A DNA stretch of 23,307 nt from CAZGTQ01 sp964528575 (GTDB lineage: Bacteria > Planctomycetota > UBA1135 > GCA-002686595): assembly GCA_964528575.1 (NCBI GenBank), contig CAZGTQ010000176.1:1-23307 (forward strand), given 5' to 3'. The notes beneath the pieces are model-generated. The model saw only the letters and a list, made by a program, of their open reading frames with translations. It was not told the DNA's origin and did not search any database. The number at the start of each line of letters is the position of its first letter. Position 1 is the stretch's first letter. Positions 14,891 through 22,429 of this stretch are shown in pieces. The position numbers and the translations under genes are program-made.

Positions 14891-15094
14891 ATGTTCGGCA
14901 GCGGCAACAAGATCAAGCTCGACAGCGACCTGCTCGACCGCATCAAGCGCGTCGCCGAGGTCGCCGGCTATGCCTCGCACGAGGAGTTCATCGTGCACGT
15001 CCTCGAGAAGGAGCTCGCCCAGATCGAGGGCGACGGCGGCGCTTCCGACGAGGAGATCACCGAGAAGCTGCGCGGCCTCGGCTACATCAGTTAG
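14891..15094 (+). CDS. Second ribbon-helix-helix-like protein with LGYI tail
   Basis: ATG 14891 is favoured over ATG 14834 because a good Shine-Dalgarno (AAGGA, 14880-14884) sits 6 nt before it and because the extra N-terminus is hydrophilic filler. The 67-residue product has the RHH layout: NKIKLDSDL ribbon, LDRIKRVAEVAGY first helix, SHEEFIVHVLEKEL second helix, then an acidic linker and the end EKLRGLGYIS. It resembles the protein at 7114 in both fold and tail (DFIVYVLRDLM against EFIVHVLEKEL). No inverted-repeat operator is apparent upstream. It follows AlkP3 and precedes the membrane protein by 25 nt, so all are probably one transcript. DNA binding is likely by family, but an adaptor role through the tail is as plausible. 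Confidence 0.78.
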   Translation: MFGSGNKIKLDSDLLDRIKRVAEVAGYASHEEFIVHVLEKELAQIEGDGGASDEEITEKLRGLGYIS

Positions 15095-15119
15095 AGCGGA
15101 TCCGAGCGACCGCCTTCCG

Positions 15120-15962
15120 ATGGATCTCCTCAACGGCCTCGTCCGCTGGCTCTTCGGCGTCCTGCTCGTGCCCCTCGAGATGGTGGGGGACGAGTTCTCG
15201 ATCGTCGTCGTCAGCGGCGTCTTCGGCGTGCTCGCGCTGATCGCGTTCAAGCACATCAGTTGGCAAGCGGGCATCAAGCGCACCAAGGACCGCATCAAGG
15301 GCCACCTGATCGAGATCCGCATCTATCAGGACGATCTGATGGTCGTCGGGCGCGCGGTCGGCCGGATCCTGTTCCGCAACGCGCAATACCTCGGCCTCAA
15401 CTTCGGCCCGTTCGTCCCGCTCGCGGTCCCGTTCGTCCTCGTCGCGGCGCAGCTCGTCACGCGTTACGGCTTCGAGCCGCTGCCGGTCGAGCTCGCCGAG
15501 ACGCGCCACGGGCACGTGCTCGAGATCGCGATGAGCGCCGGCCACGATGCCGACGTCGTCGGCATGCGCATCGAGTGGCCCGAGGGCCTCGTGCCCGTTT
15601 CGCCGCTCGTGCGCGCTCCGTCCGACGGCCGCGCCTTCCAGGAGTTCGTCGCGGTCGCGCCGGGCGAGTACGACGTGCCGATCGAGCTCGCGGACGGAAC
15701 GCGCGTGACGAAGCGCATCGTCGCCGGCGACGTCGAGCCGCGCGCGCTGCAGCCCGAGCGCGTGAAGAGCTTCTGGTCGCAATGGCTGTGGCCGGCTGAG
15801 GATTCGCTCGCCGGCACGAGCTTCGAGCGCATCGCGCTCACGTATCCCGAGCGCGAGCTCGCGTGGATGCCGGACGGCCCGATCGGCGTGATGATCGCCC
15901 TGATCGTCGCGTCGATGGCGTTCGGTTTCGCGCTCCTCAAGCCGCTCGGCATCCAGATCTGA
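15120..15962 (+). CDS. Integral membrane protein, three TM helices, unknown function
   Basis: The 280-residue product has an amphipathic or hydrophobic start (1-19) and TM1 at about 25-44. A basic, probably helical segment follows (48-87, with KRTKDRIKGHLIEIRIYQDD). TM2 lies at about 96-114 and leads into TRYGFEPLPVE. A soluble beta-rich domain (about 122-245, with VELADGTRVTKRIV) precedes TM3 near the C-terminus (about 254-272). TM1, basic helical linker, then TM2 recalls the layout of Oxa1/YidC/EMC3-type insertases, but I see no specific signature and do not claim homology. The soluble domain would lie outside the membrane if the basic linker is cytoplasmic. It directly follows the second RHH gene and probably belongs to the same functional group. 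Confidence 0.72.
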   Translation: MDLLNGLVRWLFGVLLVPLEMVGDEFSIVVVSGVFGVLALIAFKHISWQAGIKRTKDRIKGHLIEIRIYQDDLMVVGRAVGRILFRNAQYLGLNFGPFVPLAVPFVLVAAQLVTRYGFEPLPVELAETRHGHVLEIAMSAGHDADVVGMRIEWPEGLVPVSPLVRAPSDGRAFQEFVAVAPGEYDVPIELADGTRVTKRIVAGDVEPRALQPERVKSFWSQWLWPAEDSLAGTSFERIALTYPERELAWMPDGPIGVMIALIVASMAFGFALLKPLGIQI

Positions 15963-15983
15963 GATCCCTTCACCGGCTCTGAC

Positions 15984-16541
15984 TTGTACTCGGACGGCCT
16001 AGAGCGAGCGTTGCGGGCTGCGATCGCCGCGCACGAGGGCCAGTTCCGCAAGGGCGCCGATCCGGTCCCGTACGTCGTGCACCCGGTGCACGTCTCGATC
16101 GTGCTCGCGCGCTGGGGCATGGACGACCACGTGATTCAGGCCGGCGTGCTGCACGACGTCGTCGAGGACTGCGACGGCTGGACGGTCGAGCGCGTCGCGC
16201 GCGAGTTCGGCGACGAGGTCGCGGCGATCGTCGCGGACCTCAGCGAGGACAAGTCGCGCACGTGGGAGGAGCGCAAGCGCCACGGCATCGAGCACGTCGC
16301 GCACATGCGCTACGAGGCCGCCGTCGTGAAGGCCGCAGACAAGCTGCACAACCTGCAGAGCCTGGTCGCGTCCTTGCGCGAAGCCGAGGACCGGGACGCG
16401 GTGTGGAGCCGCTTCCGCGGCGGCCGCGACCGCACGCTCGCCGCCGCCGCCGAGCTGGTCGACGCGCTCGAGCGCCGGCTCGAGGAGCGCATCACCCGCC
16501 CGCTGCGCGAGGCCCTCGACGAGCTCGCGGAGCTCGCCTGA
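15984..16541 (+). CDS. Stand-alone HD hydrolase (RelA/SpoT hydrolase-domain / MESH1-like)
   Basis: This 185-residue HD-superfamily protein starts with TTG, 21 nt after the membrane-protein gene. It has the RelA/SpoT hydrolase-domain pattern: HEGQFRKGADPVPYVVHP with His33, then LHDVVED with His57-Asp58 and Glu61-Asp62, and KAADKLHNL with Asp119. These supply the Mn2+ ligands and the ED pair of (p)ppGpp 3'-hydrolases. No synthetase, TGS or ACT domain is present, so it is a small alarmone-hydrolase-type protein like MESH1. Relatives also act on other nucleotides with a 3'-phosphate or pyrophosphate, so PAP, PAPS or NADPH are conceivable substrates here; that is inference from context. A C-terminal helical stretch (about 145-185) is rich in Arg, Glu and Leu. 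Confidence 0.88.
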   Translation: MYSDGLERALRAAIAAHEGQFRKGADPVPYVVHPVHVSIVLARWGMDDHVIQAGVLHDVVEDCDGWTVERVAREFGDEVAAIVADLSEDKSRTWEERKRHGIEHVAHMRYEAAVVKAADKLHNLQSLVASLREAEDRDAVWSRFRGGRDRTLAAAAELVDALERRLEERITRPLREALDELAELA

Positions 16542-16589
16542 GCCGGCAGCGGTTGCGGTGCTCGCGGCCGGGGGCTAGAAACGGACCCC

Positions 16590-18194
16590 ATGGACACTCG
16601 CCTCTCGCTCGCTGCGCTCGCGCTCGCGCTCACCGCGGCCCCGGCGGCGGCCCAGGGCGGCTGGCGCACCGAGGAGATCCCCGAGCTCGGGATCGAGTAC
16701 AAGTGCGCGCGCGATTACGAGGCGGTCCCGACGCAGCCGAACGAGCAGTGGATCATCGCGCAGTGGATCGAGAAGGTGCCGCGCGACGCGGACGACCGCA
16801 AGCCGATCCGGCCGTCGCTCGACATCGTGTGGATCGACTGGGTGCCCGAGCCGGGGCCGACGACGGGCGTCGGGGGCGAGCCGCCGCCGCCGCCGGGCGA
16901 GGACGGCGACGGCGAAGGCGACGATGCAGGCGCGACCGACGACGCGCCGCCGCAGCCGGCGCCGAAGCCGATCAACAGCCTCGCGCGCTACGTCGAGCGG
17001 CGCATGCTGGGTTGGACGCTCGGCGCGCCCACGCCCGGCGACGAGCAGGACGGCAACGCCGCGAACGAGTACGAGCTGAAGCCCCTCAAGCCCGGCACCA
17101 AGGAGCGTCGCTGGGCCTACGAGTACAAGAACGAGAAGAAGCGCACCGTCGCCTTCGTCGGGAGCTGCCACGATGACGACTGGGAAGACCAGACGCGCAT
17201 CTGGCGCTACATGGTGCGCAAGACGCGCTTCTCCGAGCCCGAGTCGGCGAACATGGAGAAGTGGGAGCGCTACTACGAGCGCCGACCCGAGTACGTCGAC
17301 CCCGCGTATCGCCTGAAGGTGCGCAGCCAGCTCGTCCGCGGCTGGGACGCCGAGGACACGGAGAACTACATCTTCGTCTTCAGCACGAAGGACGAGCCGC
17401 TGCTGCGCATCCTCGCGCGTGAGCTCGAAGCGATCCGCGGGGCGTACGTCGAGCTCTTCCCGCCGGTGGCTCCGGTCACCGCGGTCTCGACCGTGCGCGT
17501 GTGCAAGGACCGCGACGAGTACTTCGCGTACGGCGGTCCGAGGGGCTCGGGCGGTTATTGGAACAGCGCGACCGAGGAGCTCGTCTTCTACGACTACGAC
17601 TCGCTCGATCGGCCCGGCAAGGAGCGCAAGGGCAAGGAGAACACGCGGATCGTCCTCTACCACGAGGCGTTCCACCAGTACATCCATTACTCGACGGGCG
17701 AGCTGCCGCCGCACTCGTGGTTCAACGAGGGCACCGGCGACTTCTTCTCGGGCGCGCTGATCTCCGGCGGCCGTGTGAAGAAGATCGACGTCAACCCGTG
17801 GCGCATCGCGCGCGTCCAGGCGGACATCGAGGCCGGCCGCTCCGTCTCGTGGAGCGAGATCGTCGCGTTCGAGCAGCCCGAGTACTACCGCGGCGACCGC
17901 GTCGGAACGTGCTACGCGCAGGGCTGGTCGATGATCTACTTCCTGCGCACGTCGCGCGACGTCGAACGCCGACCCGAGTGGGCGAAGATCCTGCCGACGT
18001 ACTTCGACGTGCTGAAGGCGGAGTACGGCGCCGAGGTCGAGAAGCTCGGCGCGGAGCCGACGCCCCAGGCGCGCTGGGACGCGGGCAAGCGCGCGCGCGA
18101 GGCCGCGCTGAAGGCCGCGTTCGAGGACGTCGACTTCCTCGAGATCGAGCAGGCGTGGAAGGAATACACGCTCGACCTCGACGTCCCGCGCTGA
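16590..18194 (+). CDS. Secreted gluzincin metalloprotease-like protein (DUF1570 type)
   Basis: The 534-residue product starts at ATG 16590 with a clear signal peptide (1-21, ending AAAQ). A first domain (22-90) is followed by a low-complexity Pro/Gly/Asp-rich linker (about 97-125), a middle domain, and a C-terminal zinc peptidase-like domain. His358-Glu-Ala-Phe-His362 is the HExxH zinc site, and Glu380 in WFNEGTGDFF is the likely third ligand, which makes it a gluzincin. The layout resembles DUF1570 proteins, common in planctomycetes, whose substrates are not known. It should act outside the cytoplasm. It starts 48 nt after the HD gene and its end overlaps or abuts apbE. A link to the sulfate genes is not evident. 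Confidence 0.86.
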   Translation: MDTRLSLAALALALTAAPAAAQGGWRTEEIPELGIEYKCARDYEAVPTQPNEQWIIAQWIEKVPRDADDRKPIRPSLDIVWIDWVPEPGPTTGVGGEPPPPPGEDGDGEGDDAGATDDAPPQPAPKPINSLARYVERRMLGWTLGAPTPGDEQDGNAANEYELKPLKPGTKERRWAYEYKNEKKRTVAFVGSCHDDDWEDQTRIWRYMVRKTRFSEPESANMEKWERYYERRPEYVDPAYRLKVRSQLVRGWDAEDTENYIFVFSTKDEPLLRILARELEAIRGAYVELFPPVAPVTAVSTVRVCKDRDEYFAYGGPRGSGGYWNSATEELVFYDYDSLDRPGKERKGKENTRIVLYHEAFHQYIHYSTGELPPHSWFNEGTGDFFSGALISGGRVKKIDVNPWRIARVQADIEAGRSVSWSEIVAFEQPEYYRGDRVGTCYAQGWSMIYFLRTSRDVERRPEWAKILPTYFDVLKAEYGAEVEKLGAEPTPQARWDAGKRAREAALKAAFEDVDFLEIEQAWKEYTLDLDVPR

Positions 18195-19237
18195 CGTCGC
18201 GGATCGCGCGCCCGCTCGTCGCGCTCGTGCTCGCCGCCGCGGGCTGCGCCGACGGCGAGTCGGTCCCGTCGAAGGCGCCGGAGCCCGCGCCGCGCGACGG
18301 CGCGCCGCTCGAGGCGGCCGCGCGCCCGCCGCTCGTCGTCACGCGCGGCACGATGGGCACGCGCTTCCAGATCGCGCTCGTCGGCGACGACGACGAGGCG
18401 CTCGAGCGGATCGCGCGGAGCTGTCTCGACGAGGTCGACCGGCTCGAGCGCATCTTCAGCTCGTGGGCGCCCGACACCGAGGTCTCGCGGCTGACCGCCG
18501 ACGCCGCCGCGGGCTGGCGCGACGCGTCGCCCGAGCTCGCGGCGGCGCTCGCGGCGGCGCTCGAGCTCTCGGAGCGCACCGGCGGCGCGTTCGACGTGAC
18601 GGTCGGGCCCGCGCTGCGCGCGTGGGGCTTCTACTCCGGCGGCCGCGACGCGCAGCCGACCGCGGAGGAGCTCGCCTCGCTCGCCGCGCGCGTCGGCGCG
18701 GCCAAGGTGCGCGTGCGCGCGGCGCCGCCCGCGGTGTATCGCGACGCGCCGGGCGTCGAGCTCGACTTCGGCGCGCTCGCCAAAGGCTTCGCGATCGACG
18801 CGGTCGTCGAGCGTCTGCGCGCGGCCGGCGTCGAGAACGCCTTCGTCACCGCGGGCGGGAGCACGGTCTACGCTCTGGGCGACGGACCCGATGGGACGGG
18901 CTGGCCGCTCGAGGTCGAGACCGCGGCCGGCCCGCGCACCTGGCGGCTCGTCGACGAGGCCGTGTCGACGTCGGGTCGCATGGGCGAGGGGCTGCGCATC
19001 GGCGGCGAGCGGGTCGGACACATCCTCGACCCGCGCACGCTGGCGCCCGCCGCGACCGACGTCGCGCGAGCGACGTTCCGGGGGCCGAGCGCGACCGAGG
19101 CCGACGCCGCGTCGACCGCGCTCGTCGCGCTCGGTTCGGAGCGTGCGCGCGCGTGGTTCGAGCGCGACGTGGCGCTCGCCGGCCGCTCCGCGCTGCTCGT
19201 GCTCGAGAGCGACCGCGACGTGCGGCTGGAACGCTAG
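18155..19237 (+). CDS. apbE: FAD:protein FMN transferase (ApbE), lipoprotein
   Basis: ApbE cleaves FAD and attaches FMN to Thr/Ser of target proteins outside the cytoplasm, using Mg2+. Hallmarks are GTMGTRF (65-71), FSSWAPDTEVSRL (101-113), GGAFDVTVGPALRAWGF (143-159), ELDFGALAKGFAID (202-215), GHILDPRT (288-295) and the metal-site Asp317 in TEADAASTAL. A lipoprotein leader ends Ala-Ala-Gly-Cys31. The start is uncertain: no ATG exists. GTG 18155 (used here) overlaps the upstream gene by 40 nt; CTG 18191 overlaps its stop as CTGA and would give a shorter, more typical leader. The residue usually Asp in the GGD motif is Ser (GGS, 234-236). No NqrC/RnfG-like flavoprotein acceptor lies in the window. 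Confidence 0.93.
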   Translation: MEGIHARPRRPALTSRIARPLVALVLAAAGCADGESVPSKAPEPAPRDGAPLEAAARPPLVVTRGTMGTRFQIALVGDDDEALERIARSCLDEVDRLERIFSSWAPDTEVSRLTADAAAGWRDASPELAAALAAALELSERTGGAFDVTVGPALRAWGFYSGGRDAQPTAEELASLAARVGAAKVRVRAAPPAVYRDAPGVELDFGALAKGFAIDAVVERLRAAGVENAFVTAGGSTVYALGDGPDGTGWPLEVETAAGPRTWRLVDEAVSTSGRMGEGLRIGGERVGHILDPRTLAPAATDVARATFRGPSATEADAASTALVALGSERARAWFERDVALAGRSALLVLESDRDVRLER

Positions 19238-19239
19238 CG

Positions 19240-20868
19240 CTAGGGCCGCGCGCCCGTCAGCTCGTCGAGCAGGCTCGCGCCGTCCATGTGCGCGCGGCTC
19301 TCCTCGTCTGCGCCGATCCAGTCGAGCAGCGTCGGCGCGACGTCGACGAGGCGCGCGCTCTCGACCACGCGGCCGCGCGCGATCCCGGGGCCGCGGAAGT
19401 ACAGCGGCACGCGCAGCTCCGCGCGCTCCAGCCCGCCGTGGCCGCCACGCATCTCGGGCGAGAAGTCCCAGCCGAGCGCGGCGAAGATCAGCAGATCGCC
19501 GGACCGGTGCGTGTCGAAGCAACGCGCGAGCTGCGGGACGGCGTACGGGTGGCGGTCGCCCGCCGTCGCGTCGAGCCACGCGCGCTCGCTCAGCGGCTCG
19601 CCGCGCAGCGCCTCGTCGTAGCCGAGCGGATCCTCGCCGGCGACGAGCGTGTACCGGTACGCGCTCTCGCCGTCGCGCTGCACGTGCTCGATGCGCGCGC
19701 AGCCGCTCGCGCTCGTCAGCAGCACGGCGTCGTCGCCGTCGCGCGCCGCGACGAGGCCGACCGCGGGCAGCGCGGCGACGCGGCGGGCGAAATCGGGCTC
19801 GCCGCCGCCCAGGCCGGCGAGCTGCGCCGGCGTCGGCCGGGTGCGCCACGCGTCGCCGACGCGCGCGTGGAGGCTCGCCTGGCGCGCGCCGCACACCGTC
19901 AGCACGAGCTCGTGCTCGGCGTACTTCGCCACGCGGTCCGCGCCGTCGGACGCGACGTCGTCGTCGATGGCCAGCCAGACCGGCCGCCCCAGGTGATCGC
20001 TCAACCACGCGTGCAGGTCGAACGAGCGCTCGTCCGGCGTGGGCACGTGCCCGTGGTCGGACGTGAGCACGAGGAGCGCGCGGTCGAGCACGCCGGCGCG
20101 GCGCAGCGCCTCGAGGAAGCGTTCCAGCGTGAGATCGAATGCGAGCAGCGCGCTCCGGTACTCCGCGCTGTCGCAGCCGCTCGCATGCCCCGCTGCGTCG
20201 ACGGCGGGGAAGTAGAACACGGCGATGCTCGGCCAGCACCCGAGCTCGGCCGCGTCGCGCGCGAGCGCGAGGACGGACCCGGCGATCTCCGTGTCCGTCT
20301 GCTCCTCGCTCCCGAAGATCCACGCGAGCGCGGCCGCCAGCCCGCCGGTCGCGACGTCGACGATGTACGTCAGGTGCGCGCCGCGCCGGACGGGGCTCGC
20401 GCTCACCGACGTCAGCCGTCCGCCCGCGAGCTCGAACAGCGTCGGCGCGCGCAGGTCGGCGTTCACGTGCTCGCTCAACACCGGATCCTCGTAGTTGCGC
20501 GTGCAGAGCGCCTCGCGGTCGAACCAAGTGTTCGCGAAGATGCCGTGCGTGCCCGGATGGAGCCCGGTCATCATCGTGACCGCGTTCGCGTACGTCACCG
20601 ACGGGAGCGACACGATCGCGTCGCGGACGCGCGCGCCCTCCTCGAAGAACGCCCGGCGGATCGCCGGGAGCTCGCCCGCCGCGACGCCCTTCTCGACGGC
20701 GTCGGCACGCAGCCCATCGACGAACAGCAGGATGGCGGGCGCGTCGTCCGGCCCGAGCGGCGCCAGCGGGATCGGAGCCGTTTTGCAGCCCAACACCGCC
20801 AGGAGAGCGAGGAGCGCCGGCCCGGCCTGTCGGTTTCTGCGTGCCATGTCGACCGCAGTTCTGCTCAT
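19240..20868 (-). CDS. Lipoprotein AlkP/nucleotide pyrophosphatase-phosphodiesterase family hydrolase
   Basis: The product is 542 residues from ATG 20868; ATG 20847 gives a more typical lipoprotein leader (MARRNRQAGPALLALLAVLGC, split here as MARRNRQAGP then ALLALLAVLGC) with Val-Leu-Gly-Cys, so the shorter form is likely. Catalytic elements, numbered from 20868, are Asp51 (FVDGLRAD), nucleophile Thr92 with Asn95 in VTYANAVTMMTG, HGIFANTWFD, Asp224/His228 (PAVDAAGH), Ser270-Asp-His-Gly273 and His477 (RGGHGG). This is the NPP/type I phosphodiesterase pattern, with the two-zinc site complete. It would act at the cell surface on a phosphodiester or pyrophosphate substrate. It starts 33 nt after the Gfo/Idh/MocA gene, so the two are co-transcribed. 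Confidence 0.9.
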   Translation of the reverse strand: MSRTAVDMARRNRQAGPALLALLAVLGCKTAPIPLAPLGPDDAPAILLFVDGLRADAVEKGVAAGELPAIRRAFFEEGARVRDAIVSLPSVTYANAVTMMTGLHPGTHGIFANTWFDREALCTRNYEDPVLSEHVNADLRAPTLFELAGGRLTSVSASPVRRGAHLTYIVDVATGGLAAALAWIFGSEEQTDTEIAGSVLALARDAAELGCWPSIAVFYFPAVDAAGHASGCDSAEYRSALLAFDLTLERFLEALRRAGVLDRALLVLTSDHGHVPTPDERSFDLHAWLSDHLGRPVWLAIDDDVASDGADRVAKYAEHELVLTVCGARQASLHARVGDAWRTRPTPAQLAGLGGGEPDFARRVAALPAVGLVAARDGDDAVLLTSASGCARIEHVQRDGESAYRYTLVAGEDPLGYDEALRGEPLSERAWLDATAGDRHPYAVPQLARCFDTHRSGDLLIFAALGWDFSPEMRGGHGGLERAELRVPLYFRGPGIARGRVVESARLVDVAPTLLDWIGADEESRAHMDGASLLDELTGARP

Positions 20869-20901
20869 GCCGCAGCCGAGGAGCGAATGCCGTGCCGCGC
20901 G

Positions 20902-22329
20902 TCAGACGATCTGCTGCTTTTCCGCGTCCCAGCCGACGGTGCGGCCGCTCTTGTAGGCGACGGTGCCCATGTGGCACGCGACCGTGGCGTCGAAGCTGCG
21001 TGCGAAGCTCGCGCTCGGCTGCTTGCGGGTGCGCATGCAGTCGAAGAACTCCTCCTGGTGGAGGCGCGTCGTGCTGACCGTCTTGCCGTCCCGAGACGTC
21101 GTCGTGAGCCCCTGGCCCTCGAGCCACGACGACGTGGGCGTCGAGCGCCACACGAGGTCGTCGTCCGCTTTCGTCACGCGCATGAACGGTTTGCCGGGGC
21201 TGATCTTGCCCGATGCGATGTCCTCTGCGTACTTCACCGAGTCGCGGTCCGCGAAGACCCTCAGGTCGAAGCCGACCTCCATCGTCGCGTCCGTGCCGAG
21301 GTACGAGGTCGTGTGACGGGGATAGCTGCTGGCGAGCGACGCTTGGAAGACGACCGACAGCTTCTTGTCGGGGTACTCGAGCGTCGTCGTGTAGACGTCC
21401 GGCGTCTCGCGTCCGTCGTCGTAGCGGTACACGCCGCCCGACGCGGTCACCGCGACCGGGATGCCGAGCCCGAGCACGCGTTGGATCGAGTCGATCTCGT
21501 GGCTGAAGATGTCGCCGGAGATCCCGGTCGAGTAGTCCCAGTAGCAGCGCCACTCGAAGAAGCGCCGCGGGTCGTACGCGCGTTTCGGCGCCGGGCCGAG
21601 GAACTGCTCCCACGCGACCGACTCGGGCGGCGGAGGATTTCTCCGCATGCCCTCCTTGATCCACGCGCCGTCGAGCGTGTTGCGCTGGAAGAACGCGCGC
21701 ACGACGTGCACGTCGCCGAGGTGCCCGCGGCGCGCGACCTCGGCCGCCTGGATGCGCACCTCGTCCTGAACCGACTGGTGGCCGACCTGGATGATGCGGC
21801 CGGTGCGCTCGAGCACGCGGCCGAGGTCCTTCGCCTGCTCCAGATCGTTGCTCATGCACTTTTCGACGTACGCGTCGCAGCCGGACTCGGCGGCGGCGAT
21901 CGCGATCGGAGCGTGCACGTGGTCGGGCGTCGCGATGAGCACGGCGTCGAGCTGCGCCTCGTCGAGCATGCGCCGGCAGTCGGTGTACGTCTTGGGCGCC
22001 GGGCCGTGCTCGGCGACCGCCTGCAGCCCGTGCGCGAGGTTGGGGGCGTACACGTCGCACACCGCGACGACCTCGACGCCCTTCGGCCGCGTCTCCTGAC
22101 GCGGCGGTCCTTCGTCCTTCGACAGTCCGTACCCGAGGTCGCGCAGGTGGCCGCGCCCGCGGCCGCCGATCCCGACCACGCCGAGGCGGATCGTGTCGTT
22201 GGGGGACCTGCAGCCGGCGAGCGCGGGAGCCACTCCGGCCATGCGGAGCGCCGCGGCGGATCCCGCCGTGGCGCCGAGGAACCGGCGTCGCGTCCAGCGC
22301 GCGCCCTTGCCCGTGGGTTGGTGTGCCAA
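20902..22329 (-). CDS. Tat-exported Gfo/Idh/MocA family oxidoreductase
   Basis: The 475-residue product begins with a Tat signal, TRRRFLG (13-19), followed by a hydrophobic stretch ending Leu-Ala-Gly-Cys40, so it may be a Tat-exported lipoprotein. The Rossmann start is GVVGIGGRGRGHL (50-62). ATPDHVHAPIAIAAA (133-147) and YVEKCMS (154-160, catalytic-type Lys157) follow; the family's usual EKP reads EKC. The C-terminal substrate half holds GDIFSHEID (272-280) with His277 and Asp280. Such proteins are NAD(P)-dependent sugar or cyclitol oxidoreductases and are abundant in planctomycetes. The substrate is unknown. It heads a two-gene unit with the surface NPP-type hydrolase, which suggests joint handling of a sugar-phosphate-type compound, as inference. 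Confidence 0.93.
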   Translation of the reverse strand: MAHQPTGKGARWTRRRFLGATAGSAAALRMAGVAPALAGCRSPNDTIRLGVVGIGGRGRGHLRDLGYGLSKDEGPPRQETRPKGVEVVAVCDVYAPNLAHGLQAVAEHGPAPKTYTDCRRMLDEAQLDAVLIATPDHVHAPIAIAAAESGCDAYVEKCMSNDLEQAKDLGRVLERTGRIIQVGHQSVQDEVRIQAAEVARRGHLGDVHVVRAFFQRNTLDGAWIKEGMRRNPPPPESVAWEQFLGPAPKRAYDPRRFFEWRCYWDYSTGISGDIFSHEIDSIQRVLGLGIPVAVTASGGVYRYDDGRETPDVYTTTLEYPDKKLSVVFQASLASSYPRHTTSYLGTDATMEVGFDLRVFADRDSVKYAEDIASGKISPGKPFMRVTKADDDLVWRSTPTSSWLEGQGLTTTSRDGKTVSTTRLHQEEFFDCMRTRKQPSASFARSFDATVACHMGTVAYKSGRTVGWDAEKQQIV

Positions 22330-22429
22330 GATCGATGGTCGGATGTGGGGGAGCCGGAGACGCGGCTACGGTAACACCGGTCCGCGCGCGAGCGCGAACC
22401 GCGCGCGTTCCCCCGCCCTTCGGAGCCCG
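22330..22429. other. Intergenic region between cysQ and the oxidoreductase gene
   Basis: This 100-bp stretch has an imperfect GC-rich hairpin (CGCGCG repeated in inverted order around 22384-22406) that could end the cysQ transcript. No T-tract and no clear promoter hexamers for the oxidoreductase gene are visible. Confidence 0.3.

Noticed and set aside
17936..22374. Very long open frames on both strands overlapping apbE, the NPP-type gene and the oxidoreductase gene
   Set aside because: They cross several well-supported genes in shadow frames and have Arg/Ala-rich compositions without motifs; at this GC content stop codons are rare in antisense frames.
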